A DNA stretch of 16,098 nucleotides from CALESS01 sp964405455 (GTDB lineage: Bacteria; Chloroflexota; Anaerolineae; Anaerolineales; Anaerolineaceae). The notes under the pieces were generated by a model that was not told where the DNA came from, ran no database searches, and saw only the letters and a list, made by a program, of their open reading frames with translations. The translations under genes and the position numbers were made by a program. The DNA lies in NCBI GenBank assembly GCA_964405455.1, contig CAYOOA010000052.1:1-16098 (forward strand), in the 5' to 3' direction. Of the stretch, positions 1 to 7,831 are shown piece by piece. The number at the start of each line of letters is the position of its first letter. The stretch's first letter is position 1.

Positions 1-160
1 TTGTGCAACGTGATATCCGGGCAGTTCAAGTCCGGCGGCGGAGAGGGGATGCAAATATCCGGGTAGGCCGGGTCGCAGTTCGCTTGCGGGGTGAGGGAGA
101 TGCCCCCCGAGCGCAGGCCGGGGGTGGCGGTGGGGGCTAGCTCTGCTGGAATAGTTTGGA
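1..160 (-). pseudogene. Fragment of a secreted-type protein with a CDPxYPxxCIPxPPPDL motif, open at the window edge
   Basis: Read on the minus strand, this stretch translates to a Pro/Thr-rich spacer (PTATPG) followed by NCDPAYPDICIPSPPPDLNC and then PDI, running out at position 1. This CDPxYPxxCIPxPPPDLxCxDI signature is known from the C-terminal part of thermonuclease-like and other small secreted proteins of Chloroflexota and Actinomycetota, where it is followed by a short Asp/Gly-rich tail. The N-terminal part is not here. The open frame runs upstream into the end of an insertion-sequence remnant, so the coding sequence has probably been cut by that insertion. Because the rest lies outside the window, I cannot name the full protein or exclude that the real start is nearby. 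Confidence 0.45.
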
Positions 161-161
161 A

Positions 162-335
162 TTGTGCGAAAAAGTGGACACAGAAAACGTCCTGATCAGA
201 TAGACTAAAGGAAAAGGAGATCAGGCATGAGTGACAAGAAATATCGAGAATACTCACGTGAATTCAAACTATAAGCGATGGCGCTCTTACAGCGAGGCGG
301 AAAAAGTGCCGGGCAAATTGAGCGGGATTTGGTGA
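162..335 (+). mobile_element. Remnant of an IS3-type insertion sequence (left end plus start of orfA)
   Basis: A stretch of the kind that begins IS3-family elements (TGTGCGAAAAAGTGGACAC, about 164-182) is followed by a short leader with an AAGGAGA ribosome binding site and an ATG at 227. The frame reads MSDKKYREYSREFKL, then a TAA stop at 272-274, then AMALLQRGGKSAGQIERDLV. This is the N-terminus of an IS3/IS911-type OrfA transposase (helix-turn-helix protein), where the stop stands in place of what is usually a Glu codon. Recognisable similarity ends near 335. No orfB, no right inverted repeat and no target duplication are visible, so this is a decayed and truncated copy that cannot move by itself. 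Confidence 0.65.
227..334 (+). pseudogene. Truncated IS3-family orfA transposase, interrupted by a stop
   Basis: The start ATG at 227 sits 7-8 bases after AAGGAGA. Fifteen codons resemble the N-terminus of Chloroflexota-type IS3 OrfA (KKYREYSREFKL), a TAA follows at 272, and the same frame continues with a further 20 recognisable residues (ALLQRGGKSAGQIERDL). The element is lost after that. From 336 to about 480 I see no gene: the frames contain only short peptides and the DNA is more A/T-rich than the coding regions. Confidence 0.6.
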
Positions 336-481
336 ACATGGCGGTAGAAATGAAAACAATCAAAGATGACACGAATTACTCAATTTTACAATATATGTCA
401 AACCCTATGGAAAGATGAAGTGCATAGTTTAGCTTGCATTTGGGAAGCCTGTTCGAGTGTAAAGTGTCTGTAATCTGGAGA

Positions 482-490
482 TGATATAAT
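482..490 (+). promoter_or_regulatory. Extended -10 promoter candidate for the glycosyltransferase operon
   Basis: TGATATAAT is a perfect extended -10 (TGn followed by TATAAT at 485-490). No good -35 lies 16-18 bases upstream, which is normal for extended -10 promoters. It would give a leader of about 115 bases before the start at 611. No other convincing promoter was seen between the IS remnant and the operon. Confidence 0.4.
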
Positions 491-610
491 TTACTAAAAG
501 CTCAGTGTTCAGGTTCGTTGAAGTTATTTTCTCCAAAATTTAAATGTTCCGAATGATGATTCAGTTGACTTGAAACGATTTCGATATTTGATCAAGAATG
601 GGATCCAATT

Positions 611-1297
611 ATGAAATTCAGTGGGGTTTGGGTGGTTATTCCGGCTTACAATGAAAGAACTATGATCGAAGGGGTCTTGCAGGCGCTGGCCGCATCTCCT
701 TACAGGGTAGTGGTGGTGGATGATGGCAGCCACGATCAGACAGAGAAGGTGATACTTCGCTATCCGATAACACTGCTTCAGCATGTAACCAACCTAGGCC
801 AGGGGGCAGCGCTGCAAACTGGCATCAGTTATGCGCGGGAACAGGCCGGTTGCCAGGTCATCGTAACTTTTGATGCCGATGGCCAGCATTCTCCCGAGGA
901 CATAGAGAAACTGATCCAGCCTATTGTGGATGGGGAGGTGGATGTGGTGTTGGGGTCGCGGTTTATTCGCGGTGGCGAGGCTTTGCAAATTCCACGGGTG
1001 CGCCGGCATATGCTGCGGCTGGCCACCTGGTTCACCGGCCTGATGACCGGTCTGAAAACTACTGATACCCATAACGGACTGCGGGCCTTCAGTTTGCATG
1101 CTGCCCGGCGGATCAATCTTGTTCAGAACCGTATGGCTCATGCTTCTGAAATTCTCAGCTTGATACGCCAGGAAAAATTCCGTTATCGGGAAGTGCCGGT
1201 GACGGTCCATTACACCGAATATTCTCTCTCCAAGGGGCAATCCATTCTGAATCTAGTTAACATTTTATGGGAAACCTTCAGTGGGAGACTTAAGTGA
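611..1297 (+). CDS. Family 2 glycosyltransferase (GT-A fold, DPM1-like)
   Basis: A 228-residue soluble GT2 enzyme that should transfer a sugar from a nucleotide donor, probably to a polyprenyl phosphate at the inner face of the membrane. The N-terminal beta strand carries VVIPAYNER (8-16), the nucleotide-binding VVVVDDGS lies at 33-40, the metal-binding DxD is FDADGQ (87-92), and GSRF (115-118) and TDTHNGLRAF (151-160) complete the dolichol-phosphate-mannose-synthase-like core. HYTEYSLSKGQ (200-210) near the end is also typical. There is no C-terminal membrane anchor; the next gene supplies a membrane partner. The start ATG at 611 has no strong ribosome binding site, but it sits exactly before the family motif. 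The stop overlaps the next gene's GTG by 4 bases, so translation is coupled. Donor and acceptor cannot be read from the sequence. Confidence 0.9.
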   Translation: MKFSGVWVVIPAYNERTMIEGVLQALAASPYRVVVVDDGSHDQTEKVILRYPITLLQHVTNLGQGAALQTGISYAREQAGCQVIVTFDADGQHSPEDIEKLIQPIVDGEVDVVLGSRFIRGGEALQIPRVRRHMLRLATWFTGLMTGLKTTDTHNGLRAFSLHAARRINLVQNRMAHASEILSLIRQEKFRYREVPVTVHYTEYSLSKGQSILNLVNILWETFSGRLK

Positions 1298-1653
1298 ACA
1301 TACAAATTTCTCAAATCATCTTATTGGTGTTTGCTTTGCTCTTTGTTTGGTACATCATAAAGCTACGCTCCGTGTTAAGTGACCGGATCATCTTGTTGAT
1401 CATAGCAGGCGGTGGGATGGTTTTGATCCTCTTTCCGGAGCTTTCCTCCCAGTTGGCACACTGGATCGGGATTGGACGTGGGGTGGATATGGTATTCTAT
1501 TTCTTCATCCTCTTCTCAGTTTTCCGTTTTGTGGGGCTTTCAGCAGAGCAGCGCCAAACCCAGAGGAAATTGACTGATATCGTGCGGGCGATTGCCATTC
1601 AAAACGCACGGGAAGGACACCCCCACGAAAAAAGCCAGGGGGAGAAGGCGTGA
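1294..1653 (+). CDS. DUF2304 family small membrane protein
   Basis: A 119-residue protein with three predicted membrane helices (about 7-23, 31-48, 65-81), the family motif GIGRGVD (59-65) before the third helix, and a charged, probably cytoplasmic tail (84-119) rich in Gln, Arg and Lys. This layout matches DUF2304 proteins, which commonly sit directly next to GT2 glycosyltransferases in polysaccharide clusters. Its biochemical role is unknown; a membrane anchor or partner for the GT2 enzyme is the natural inference. Translation starts at GTG (1294) inside the preceding stop region (GTGA overlap), and the end overlaps the next gene by 4 bases. Confidence 0.8.
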   Translation: MNIQISQIILLVFALLFVWYIIKLRSVLSDRIILLIIAGGGMVLILFPELSSQLAHWIGIGRGVDMVFYFFILFSVFRFVGLSAEQRQTQRKLTDIVRAIAIQNAREGHPHEKSQGEKA

Positions 1654-3674
1654 TGTCATCAAGCTTTCTTAGCCTGGCAGAGCTTGTGGTATTGGCCGCT
1701 GCCTGGTTATTGCTGCCCCTGCCGGAAAGCTGGTTTGCCGGAGTATCGACCTGGCGAATGGGCAGCCTGATTTATATGTTATCGGCGGGCGGTTTCTGGA
1801 TATGGCTGAACTGGCCAGTAAAGAATGGATTCACTCGCTTCCAGCAAATCAAGGCGACCCTCCATCGGTTCGGGTTGCAAACTTGGTTCTGGCTAGGTTT
1901 ACTGGTGATAAGTTTTGCCTTCTGTGTAATTCTTCCGTCGCAAACCGTGAATCCCAGCCCGCTGCGGCGAATTGCGATGTTGACGTATCCGGTTTGGGGA
2001 TGGGGTGGCATGCTGGCGGTCCAGAATCTGGCCTGGCAATTGTTCAAAGAGCGAACCTTCCAAATACGTTTTTCCTTAAAACGAGGACTGGGAGGGTTGT
2101 GGACTTTGCCCGTGGTTCAGTACCTGATCTTGCTTGTCCTCGTGTTGGCTACGGCCGCTTTGGTACTCTACCCATCTGCCCCGGTCTCTCCATTACGCTA
2201 CCCGGCCAACGATTCAGCTATGTTTGCCTATGGCGGCTGGAAAATCTTGAATGGCGCAACCCCTTACATTGACTTTTGGGAGCAAAAACCTCCCTTAGTG
2301 TTTTACTTGAATGCTCTCGGTTTGTTGCTCGGTGCGGAAACCTTCTGGGGGATATGGCTTTTCGAGGTGTTTAATCTGGGGCTGACCGGCTTCTTGGCTT
2401 GGGTAATTCTCAAAGATGTATTTGGCTGGAAGGTCGCCAGTCTGACTGTCCTGATCAGTCTGTTCAACCTCTTCTACTTGTTAGAAGGTGGCAACCTGAC
2501 CGAGCAATATGCGCTGATCTTCCAACTGCTGGCGCTGACACTCTTTATGAAATCCCGACAGGCAGAGCGGAAAGTCTGGCAGGCTTTATGGATTGGGGTG
2601 TGCGGAGGGCTGGCATTTTTTTTGAAACAAAACATGATCGGTATCTGGATTGCCATTGGCCTGATTTGGCTGGTGGATGCCATCCGCGCTGTCTGGCGGC
2701 GGACACGATTTGACTGGAAAGCTGGGCAGGCAGAAGTACGGGTATTACTGGAATTGGCCGCTGGATTCCTAGGATTGGTTGGGCTGGTGTTTGCAAGTTT
2801 AGTTTGGCGCGGTATCTTTCCAGATTTCTGGTTCGCTGCGTTCAGCTATAATTTTTTCTATTCCAGCTTGCCTCTGATTGAACGATTCACTAACTTCTTC
2901 CAAAACATCCGAGACTTATTCAGTATCTCAGTTTTTTTCCTGATGGCATTTCCTTTGTGGTTGGGCAGCCTAATCTTTTTCTTCAAAACCAGAGCTTCCA
3001 CCCCAGCTAAAACCCTGATGGCGTTGGCCGGGGTGGATTTTTTATTGGAAGTGCTTTTGAGCAGCATAACCTCGCGTAGTTACCTGCATTATCGGATGAG
3101 CCTCTGGCCCAGCCTGTTATTACTCTTTGCCTTCGGCATGGAGATCCTGTTGCGCAAAATTGGCCAGGGTAGGATCTGGCTGGAGATGGGATTGGGGATG
3201 GCTATCTGTTTCCTTTTCCTCTCCCAGCCCATCTCTGTGATGTTAGAAAAATTCCCGGTTGCACTCGAAGGCACCTACACCCAAACCATTGAAGTGATCC
3301 TGAATGAAACCAAGCCCTCCGATCCGATCTTGGTCTGGGGTGGTGAACCGGTCCTTTATTTTAGCAGCCGCCGGGAAGCCTCCACACGCTACTATTTCAC
3401 TCCGCAAATTCTTTTTAGCCTTGGCATAACGGATGAAATCATGAAAACCTTCTTGGCTGAAGTACAGGCGAATCCGCCCATACTGGTCATCGATACACGG
3501 GATCCACGCATGCCCCGGCCAGAATTTTTAAAAGACGGTTCATGCGGTTTTCAACCAGCCAATTCCGGCCAATCTATGCGGGGATTTGTCGATTTTTTTT
3601 GTGCTCATTATTCTCCTATTGTTCAACTGAGCAAGGATCAGTGGGTGATTTACAAATTTAATAAAAATCCCTGA
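1650..3674 (+). CDS. Polytopic GT-C-type glycosyltransferase (PMT/ArnT-like, family 39 style)
   Basis: A 674-residue membrane protein with roughly a dozen hydrophobic helices and a soluble C-terminal part (about 530-674). GT-C enzymes use lipid-phosphate-linked sugars and transfer them on the outer face of the membrane. The diagnostic segment is YPANDSAMFAYGGWKI (184-199) with Asp188 as the likely catalytic acid after a membrane helix, then PYIDFWEQKPPLVFYL (205-220), the classic G-x-x-PY-x-D-x-x-x-x-KPP pattern. The first 150 residues, with about four additional helices before the usual first GT-C helix, are longer than in ordinary PMT_2 proteins. The ribosome binding site GGGGGAGAAGG is followed by GTG at 1650 and ATG at 1653; either could be the start, and both keep the overlap with the DUF2304 gene. 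Confidence 0.8.
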   Translation: MMSSSFLSLAELVVLAAAWLLLPLPESWFAGVSTWRMGSLIYMLSAGGFWIWLNWPVKNGFTRFQQIKATLHRFGLQTWFWLGLLVISFAFCVILPSQTVNPSPLRRIAMLTYPVWGWGGMLAVQNLAWQLFKERTFQIRFSLKRGLGGLWTLPVVQYLILLVLVLATAALVLYPSAPVSPLRYPANDSAMFAYGGWKILNGATPYIDFWEQKPPLVFYLNALGLLLGAETFWGIWLFEVFNLGLTGFLAWVILKDVFGWKVASLTVLISLFNLFYLLEGGNLTEQYALIFQLLALTLFMKSRQAERKVWQALWIGVCGGLAFFLKQNMIGIWIAIGLIWLVDAIRAVWRRTRFDWKAGQAEVRVLLELAAGFLGLVGLVFASLVWRGIFPDFWFAAFSYNFFYSSLPLIERFTNFFQNIRDLFSISVFFLMAFPLWLGSLIFFFKTRASTPAKTLMALAGVDFLLEVLLSSITSRSYLHYRMSLWPSLLLLFAFGMEILLRKIGQGRIWLEMGLGMAICFLFLSQPISVMLEKFPVALEGTYTQTIEVILNETKPSDPILVWGGEPVLYFSSRREASTRYYFTPQILFSLGITDEIMKTFLAEVQANPPILVIDTRDPRMPRPEFLKDGSCGFQPANSGQSMRGFVDFFCAHYSPIVQLSKDQWVIYKFNKNP

Positions 3675-3688
3675 TTGACAAGGAAACC

Positions 3689-5626
3689 ATGATCCTGATT
3701 TCTTTCGGCCTGACTATTTTCTTTACCATCTTGGTATTGGCTACCTTGCGCCTACGCGGTAAGGTTGCCACCCTACTGGCAGGTGGTTTGATCGCTTTCA
3801 GCCACATCCTGCTAACCTTGTTAATTGCTAATTCTCTTTTGGCGTTGGCTCGCCGGGAGATTGTCCTGCTGATTCAGATTCTTTTATTAGACGGAGCCTG
3901 GCTGGTTTGGCGGAAATGCGACCGGCCCTATTTACTAACTCCGTTCCGCGGCTGGAGGGATGCACTGCCTCGCCTAACGTGGAGCAACCTATTTTGGTGG
4001 CTATTAGGTGGTGGTGTGGCGGCAAGCTGGCTATTCAACCTAGTGTTGATTTGGTGGGTTCCACCAAACAACAATGATAGTCTGTCCACCCACCTCTCGC
4101 GGATCGGTTACTGGTTGCAAAACAGTTCCTTCTTCCCCTGGCCGATCTTCAACACAAAAGAAGTGTTCTACCCAATCAATGCTGCCCTACAAGTCTATTG
4201 GACAGTGCTGTTTAGCGGCTCCGACCGCTTAGCAGGTTTGGTGCAATGGGCAGGTGGGCTGGCCACCATCCTAAGTGTGTTTGGTCTGGCGCGCTTGCTG
4301 GGTTACGGGCTGAAAGCTTCGACATTTGCAGCTTGTTCCTGGGCTGCTTTTCCTGTCGTCGTCTTGCAAGGCAGTACCACACAATTGGATCTGATTGCGG
4401 CCGGGATTTTTTTGCCTGTGCTTTATTTCCTTCTCCTGGGCATACAGACTGGTGAGAAGAAATCCTTGGTGCTTTCGGGGCTTAGCCTTGGATTGGCTCT
4501 GGGAACGAAACAAACCCTAATCTTCCTGCTGCCGGGGCTCTTCCTGCTACTACTGGTTTTTTGGAAATTCTGGCGGAATAAGGAACGTTTATTTTTTGCC
4601 TGGCTGAGTGCCACGGTAGTTTTTTTTCTGCTCCTTAGTTCATATATCTACATCATCAACCTGGTAGAATATGGTACACCCTTCGGGCCGGCCGAGGTGG
4701 TAAATAACAGCACTGGAGGCAAGGGAGAAAACCTGCTCTACAACGTTCCACGGCTTGCCTACCAGGCGGTGGATTTTTCTGGAATGCCGACGGTCGCAGA
4801 AGAAATCGGAATACGTGTCAAAGCCAAAGGCGTGAAGATCTTTTCTTCTCTGACTGGCTTTTCTCTGGAATCAGAACAAGCATTGGCACCGGGCCACCAA
4901 TTTGATTTGCTTCGGCTCCCCGTTCTTAGTGAAGATGAGAGTTGGTTTGGCTTCCTCTCTACCCTATTGTTGTGGCCTGCAGTGGTCATAGGCATGGTCC
5001 AGGGTGTGAAAAGGCGGGACTCCAACCGGTTTGGATTGATTCTATTTGCATTCATCTTTCTGTTGGTGAATGCCCTGCTGCGCCCAGGCTGGGATCCCTT
5101 CCAAGGACGGTATTTTATCCCGGCAGTCGCCGCACTGGCGCCGCTGATGGGGGAGTGGGCCAAATTCAGGAAGGCATTTCCCGTCATGAAATGGTTTTTC
5201 CTGCCTTGTCTGGGGCTGAGCTTGGTCTGGACTTTTCTCTTCAACCCAGCCAAACCGCTCAAGTCCCCAACCTTTGACATCTGGAAAGCAGATAGGAATG
5301 AACTTCAGTCTTTCCAGAGCAATGACTTAAGGAAATTCCTGTATATGGTGAATAAAAGCCTGCCCCAGGATACCTGCATTGCCTTTTATTCAGAAGAGTA
5401 CTTATGGGATTATCCACTATTTGGTGAGCATTTCACCAGACGGGTTATCCCAATCATTGAGATCGAGCAACTGACCGATTTGGCATGGCTACAAGCTAAG
5501 GAAATAGATTATGTTTTAGTCAGGGAAGTAAATGGCGGTCTCCCCCCCGTGCACCCTTATCTTGTGCCAGCGGATGAAGTCAAAGGGCAATGGATGTTGT
5601 ACACCTGGACATCACTCATGCCATAA
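3689..5626 (+). CDS. Polytopic GT-C-type glycosyltransferase, second copy in operon
   Basis: A 645-residue membrane protein with about 11-13 hydrophobic helices and a soluble tail from about 525. The loop after the third or fourth helix reads PPNNNDSLSTHLSRIGYWLQ (125-144). It corresponds to the PNNWDSxxYHLxRVxxWLQN motif of a known ArnT/PMT-related family, with Asp130 the likely catalytic residue and His135 conserved. The usual Trp before the Asp is Asn here and the usual Tyr before the His is Thr. It starts 14 bases after the preceding gene, with AAGGAAACC as a ribosome binding site for ATG 3689, so it is the last gene of the operon. It differs clearly in sequence from the preceding GT-C protein and is not a recent duplicate. 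Substrate unknown. Confidence 0.75.
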   Translation: MILISFGLTIFFTILVLATLRLRGKVATLLAGGLIAFSHILLTLLIANSLLALARREIVLLIQILLLDGAWLVWRKCDRPYLLTPFRGWRDALPRLTWSNLFWWLLGGGVAASWLFNLVLIWWVPPNNNDSLSTHLSRIGYWLQNSSFFPWPIFNTKEVFYPINAALQVYWTVLFSGSDRLAGLVQWAGGLATILSVFGLARLLGYGLKASTFAACSWAAFPVVVLQGSTTQLDLIAAGIFLPVLYFLLLGIQTGEKKSLVLSGLSLGLALGTKQTLIFLLPGLFLLLLVFWKFWRNKERLFFAWLSATVVFFLLLSSYIYIINLVEYGTPFGPAEVVNNSTGGKGENLLYNVPRLAYQAVDFSGMPTVAEEIGIRVKAKGVKIFSSLTGFSLESEQALAPGHQFDLLRLPVLSEDESWFGFLSTLLLWPAVVIGMVQGVKRRDSNRFGLILFAFIFLLVNALLRPGWDPFQGRYFIPAVAALAPLMGEWAKFRKAFPVMKWFFLPCLGLSLVWTFLFNPAKPLKSPTFDIWKADRNELQSFQSNDLRKFLYMVNKSLPQDTCIAFYSEEYLWDYPLFGEHFTRRVIPIIEIEQLTDLAWLQAKEIDYVLVREVNGGLPPVHPYLVPADEVKGQWMLYTWTSLMP

Positions 5627-5633
5627 TGAAGGA

Positions 5634-5694
5634 TGAATGACTTCACCTCATTCAATTCAAGTAGTTGTGTATATTTCTGGTCATTAAACACAAC
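5634..5694. terminator. Two hairpins between convergent genes, possible bidirectional transcription end
   Basis: The 72-base gap between converging genes holds two perfect 7-bp inverted repeats: TGAATGA (5634-5640) with TCATTCA (5648-5654), and GTTGTGT (5664-5670) with ACACAAC (5688-5694). Neither is G/C-rich or followed by a U-run, so they are weak terminators at best. Their position just after both stop codons is the main argument. Confidence 0.3.
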
Positions 5695-5698
5695 AAGA

Positions 5699-7720
5699 CT
5701 ACGGTCTACAAGATAATTCCGAATTTGCCTGCTGGAGAAACGACTGACTGACTGAATCGGTTGCTAAGCGTTTCCATTGTTTGCATACCCAATTGCTTAA
5801 TTTCGGGGTGGTAACCATAGCCTGCCTACTGGCTTCTAATAACCAATCCCAACGCCCTCGGTTAGCAAAGGCCTCCATAAAAGGAGCCAATTCCACGCCG
5901 TGCTTTGGGTGTAATCCCGAGGGACCCTCTTCCGGAACCATTGCCAAGATCCCATCCCAATCTCCCTGCTGACGGGCCAGGTCAGCCTTCTCAAAGATGT
6001 AGCACCAATCGTGCGCCGGCTCAGCGCCGAAGATTTGTTTCAGGGGCTGGCTTTGAGCGTTTGGCTCAACCTGGCTCACGTCCGAAATCGGCAGCAGGTC
6101 GGCTTGTTCCGCTGGCAGGGTGGGATCCCCTGCGTAGACGGCATCCAGCACGCGCAGGCAGCCCTGGCCGGGGTCAAAGTAATAGGCCAGAGCCTGTGAT
6201 GTGTTCCCGTCAAACGAGAAATTGCGCACCTGGTAATGCAGCGGTTGACCTTTGGAGTAAGCGGGGTCACCCTCCAACCGCTGCAGGGTGAAGAAGCCCA
6301 ATTTCAATTGATCCGGGGCATCCTCCGGGTGGTACAGGGCATTCAGGGCATACCAGACCTGGTAATTACCCTGCCGGGTGAGTGGGGAAACCCCCGGCGC
6401 AATCAATGCAGTGCCGTCCTTCAGGGCGGGGGCGCGCCAGGTGAGCTGCCAGTAGAGTTTGCGCTGCACATCCCAGTCCTTGCGGTACAGGTTGATCGCC
6501 TGCACCTGGGTGGCGATGGAAAAGGCGGCCAGCACCGCCAGCAGGATGTTGCGCTGGAAGCGGGTGCGGATCAGTTGCTCCACCAGCCAGACGACAACAA
6601 CTGCCGCCCCGATCATCGGGGCCAGGCTGTAACGCCCAGAGTATTTGCCAATGATGATCTGCTGTCCCAGGCTCCAAACCGGCAGGCCGCCCACCAGAAT
6701 GGCAAACAGGCCAAACAGGAGTTTGGATGACCGTGGCAGGCGGGCGTCCGCTTCCAGGCTGGATGATCCTGCCCGGATGATCATGACCGCCAGCAACGCC
6801 AGGACAATTCCCAGCGCCCAGCCGGTGAGAAAGGCGGAAGATTGTAAGTTGATGTTGGCGTAAATTCCCGACCAGACTCCAAAAAGCAGGTACACCCCAT
6901 CGCTCCCGGCGTTGCCCATCAGGGTCAGCAGCCCTGAGATACCTGTCGCCAGCAGGGTTGGCGAATTGGTGGTGATCGCGCCGAGCTGGGCCGGGTAAAG
7001 CACCAGGCGGTAATACAGGTATCCACCAAGGATAAGCAGGAAGGGCAGCGCGTTCAGGATGAAGGAGCGCAGGCCGGGGCGGGTGATCTTCCATGAGCCG
7101 AAGATGAGCACCCCCAGGATGATGTAACGCAGCGCCTCCAGGCCGACGAAATACTCCATGGTGAACAGGCTCACTCCGCAAGCGACCCAGGCTAGCGGCA
7201 TGAGAACCCAGTAACGGCGGCGGTGGCGGATGGCATGCACCATCAGGTACAGGGAGAGGGCCGAAAGGGCAAAGGTGAAGAAATGCTGGCTGAAGGCCAC
7301 GGCAATGGATTGCAGGGTGAAGGTCGGGTAGACCAACACCAGGATTGCCATCCACTTCCATTGGCTGCGCCAATCCGGCCAGAGTTCGATAAAGGTGCCG
7401 TACAGGCACAGCACCCCGGCCCAGCGCAGCAGCAGGTTCAGGATGTGCCAGAGCGGGGCGTGCATCTGGATCAACGGGAAGGTCAGGGCATATGTCCAGG
7501 CTGAAAACGGCCGGTCGAAGGCGAAATAGCGCCACACTAGGCCGGGATCGCTGGAGCGCGATAACAGGACCGCCTGCCAGTCATCCCAGTAAAAACCCAT
7601 GCGATTGATTTGCAGCAGGTAGCTGACAACCCCGACGAAGAGTAGAAAGGCCGGGAAGGCGAAGCGGTTTTGAGCCAGCCGGCCCAGGATGGATTGGATA
7701 CGCTGGAGGAATGCTTTCAT
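5699..7720 (-). CDS. Large polytopic membrane protein, GT-C-type glycosyltransferase-like, with C-terminal soluble domain
   Basis: A 673-residue protein with a first membrane helix at about 22-37, followed by MGFYWDDWQ (41-49). This Asp-Asp pair (46-47) in the first outer loop, and FDRPFSAW (68-75) after it, are the features of GT-C-like glycosyltransferases. About ten more hydrophobic helices follow to about residue 410. The last 260 residues are soluble; their end (around ADLARQQGDWDGI and the helices after it) looks like TPR-type helical repeats, and several Cys residues occur in this part. No named family is certain. ATG 7720 has only a poor ribosome binding site, and the likely -10 box is so near that the messenger may be almost leaderless. 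It converges with the plus-strand cassette and probably belongs to the same surface-glycan theme, but it is a separate transcript and is richer in G/C at third positions. Confidence 0.7.
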   Translation of the reverse strand: MKAFLQRIQSILGRLAQNRFAFPAFLLFVGVVSYLLQINRMGFYWDDWQAVLLSRSSDPGLVWRYFAFDRPFSAWTYALTFPLIQMHAPLWHILNLLLRWAGVLCLYGTFIELWPDWRSQWKWMAILVLVYPTFTLQSIAVAFSQHFFTFALSALSLYLMVHAIRHRRRYWVLMPLAWVACGVSLFTMEYFVGLEALRYIILGVLIFGSWKITRPGLRSFILNALPFLLILGGYLYYRLVLYPAQLGAITTNSPTLLATGISGLLTLMGNAGSDGVYLLFGVWSGIYANINLQSSAFLTGWALGIVLALLAVMIIRAGSSSLEADARLPRSSKLLFGLFAILVGGLPVWSLGQQIIIGKYSGRYSLAPMIGAAVVVVWLVEQLIRTRFQRNILLAVLAAFSIATQVQAINLYRKDWDVQRKLYWQLTWRAPALKDGTALIAPGVSPLTRQGNYQVWYALNALYHPEDAPDQLKLGFFTLQRLEGDPAYSKGQPLHYQVRNFSFDGNTSQALAYYFDPGQGCLRVLDAVYAGDPTLPAEQADLLPISDVSQVEPNAQSQPLKQIFGAEPAHDWCYIFEKADLARQQGDWDGILAMVPEEGPSGLHPKHGVELAPFMEAFANRGRWDWLLEASRQAMVTTPKLSNWVCKQWKRLATDSVSQSFLQQANSELSCRP

Positions 7721-7729
7721 GATTCTTGG

Positions 7730-7758
7730 ATTCTATCATTCCAACCGGCGGTTGGACA
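7730..7758 (-). promoter_or_regulatory. Extended -10 promoter with palindrome in its spacer, upstream of the 5699-7720 gene
   Basis: On the minus strand TGATAGAAT (7738-7730) is an extended -10 with TAGAAT as core. A poor -35 (TGTCCA, 7758-7753) lies 17 bases upstream. The perfect palindrome CCAACC-GGC-GGTTGG (7741-7755) fills the spacer and could be an operator. The upstream gene pair ends in a terminator at 7769-7803, so this gene needs its own promoter, and only about 48 bases are available. The predicted start of transcription would be only about 3 bases before ATG 7720. Confidence 0.4.
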
Positions 7759-7768
7759 GGCGTGCAGG

Positions 7769-7803
7769 AAAAAACACCCGGAGGACTGCATAAGCCCTCC
7801 GGG
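7769..7803 (-). terminator. Rho-independent terminator after the aldo/keto reductase gene
   Basis: On the minus strand an 8-bp perfect stem CCCGGAGG / CCTCCGGG (7803-7796 with 7784-7777) encloses an 11-base loop and is followed within two bases by a run of six T (7774-7769). It lies about 30 bases after the stop of the aldo/keto reductase, so it closes the kamA-reductase unit. Confidence 0.85.
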
Positions 7804-7831
7804 TGGTGGGAATCGGCTGATCTTTACCAAA

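Noticed and set aside
524..784. 86-residue minus-strand frame at the start of the glycosyltransferase
   Set aside because: It overlaps the well-supported GT2 start and its upstream region and has no motif.
6366..7535. 389-residue minus-strand frame inside the 5699-7720 gene
   Set aside because: It is rich in Pro, His, Arg and Gly as expected for a shifted reading of a G/C-rich gene, has no ribosome binding site, while the main frame has clear membrane helices and a DD motif.
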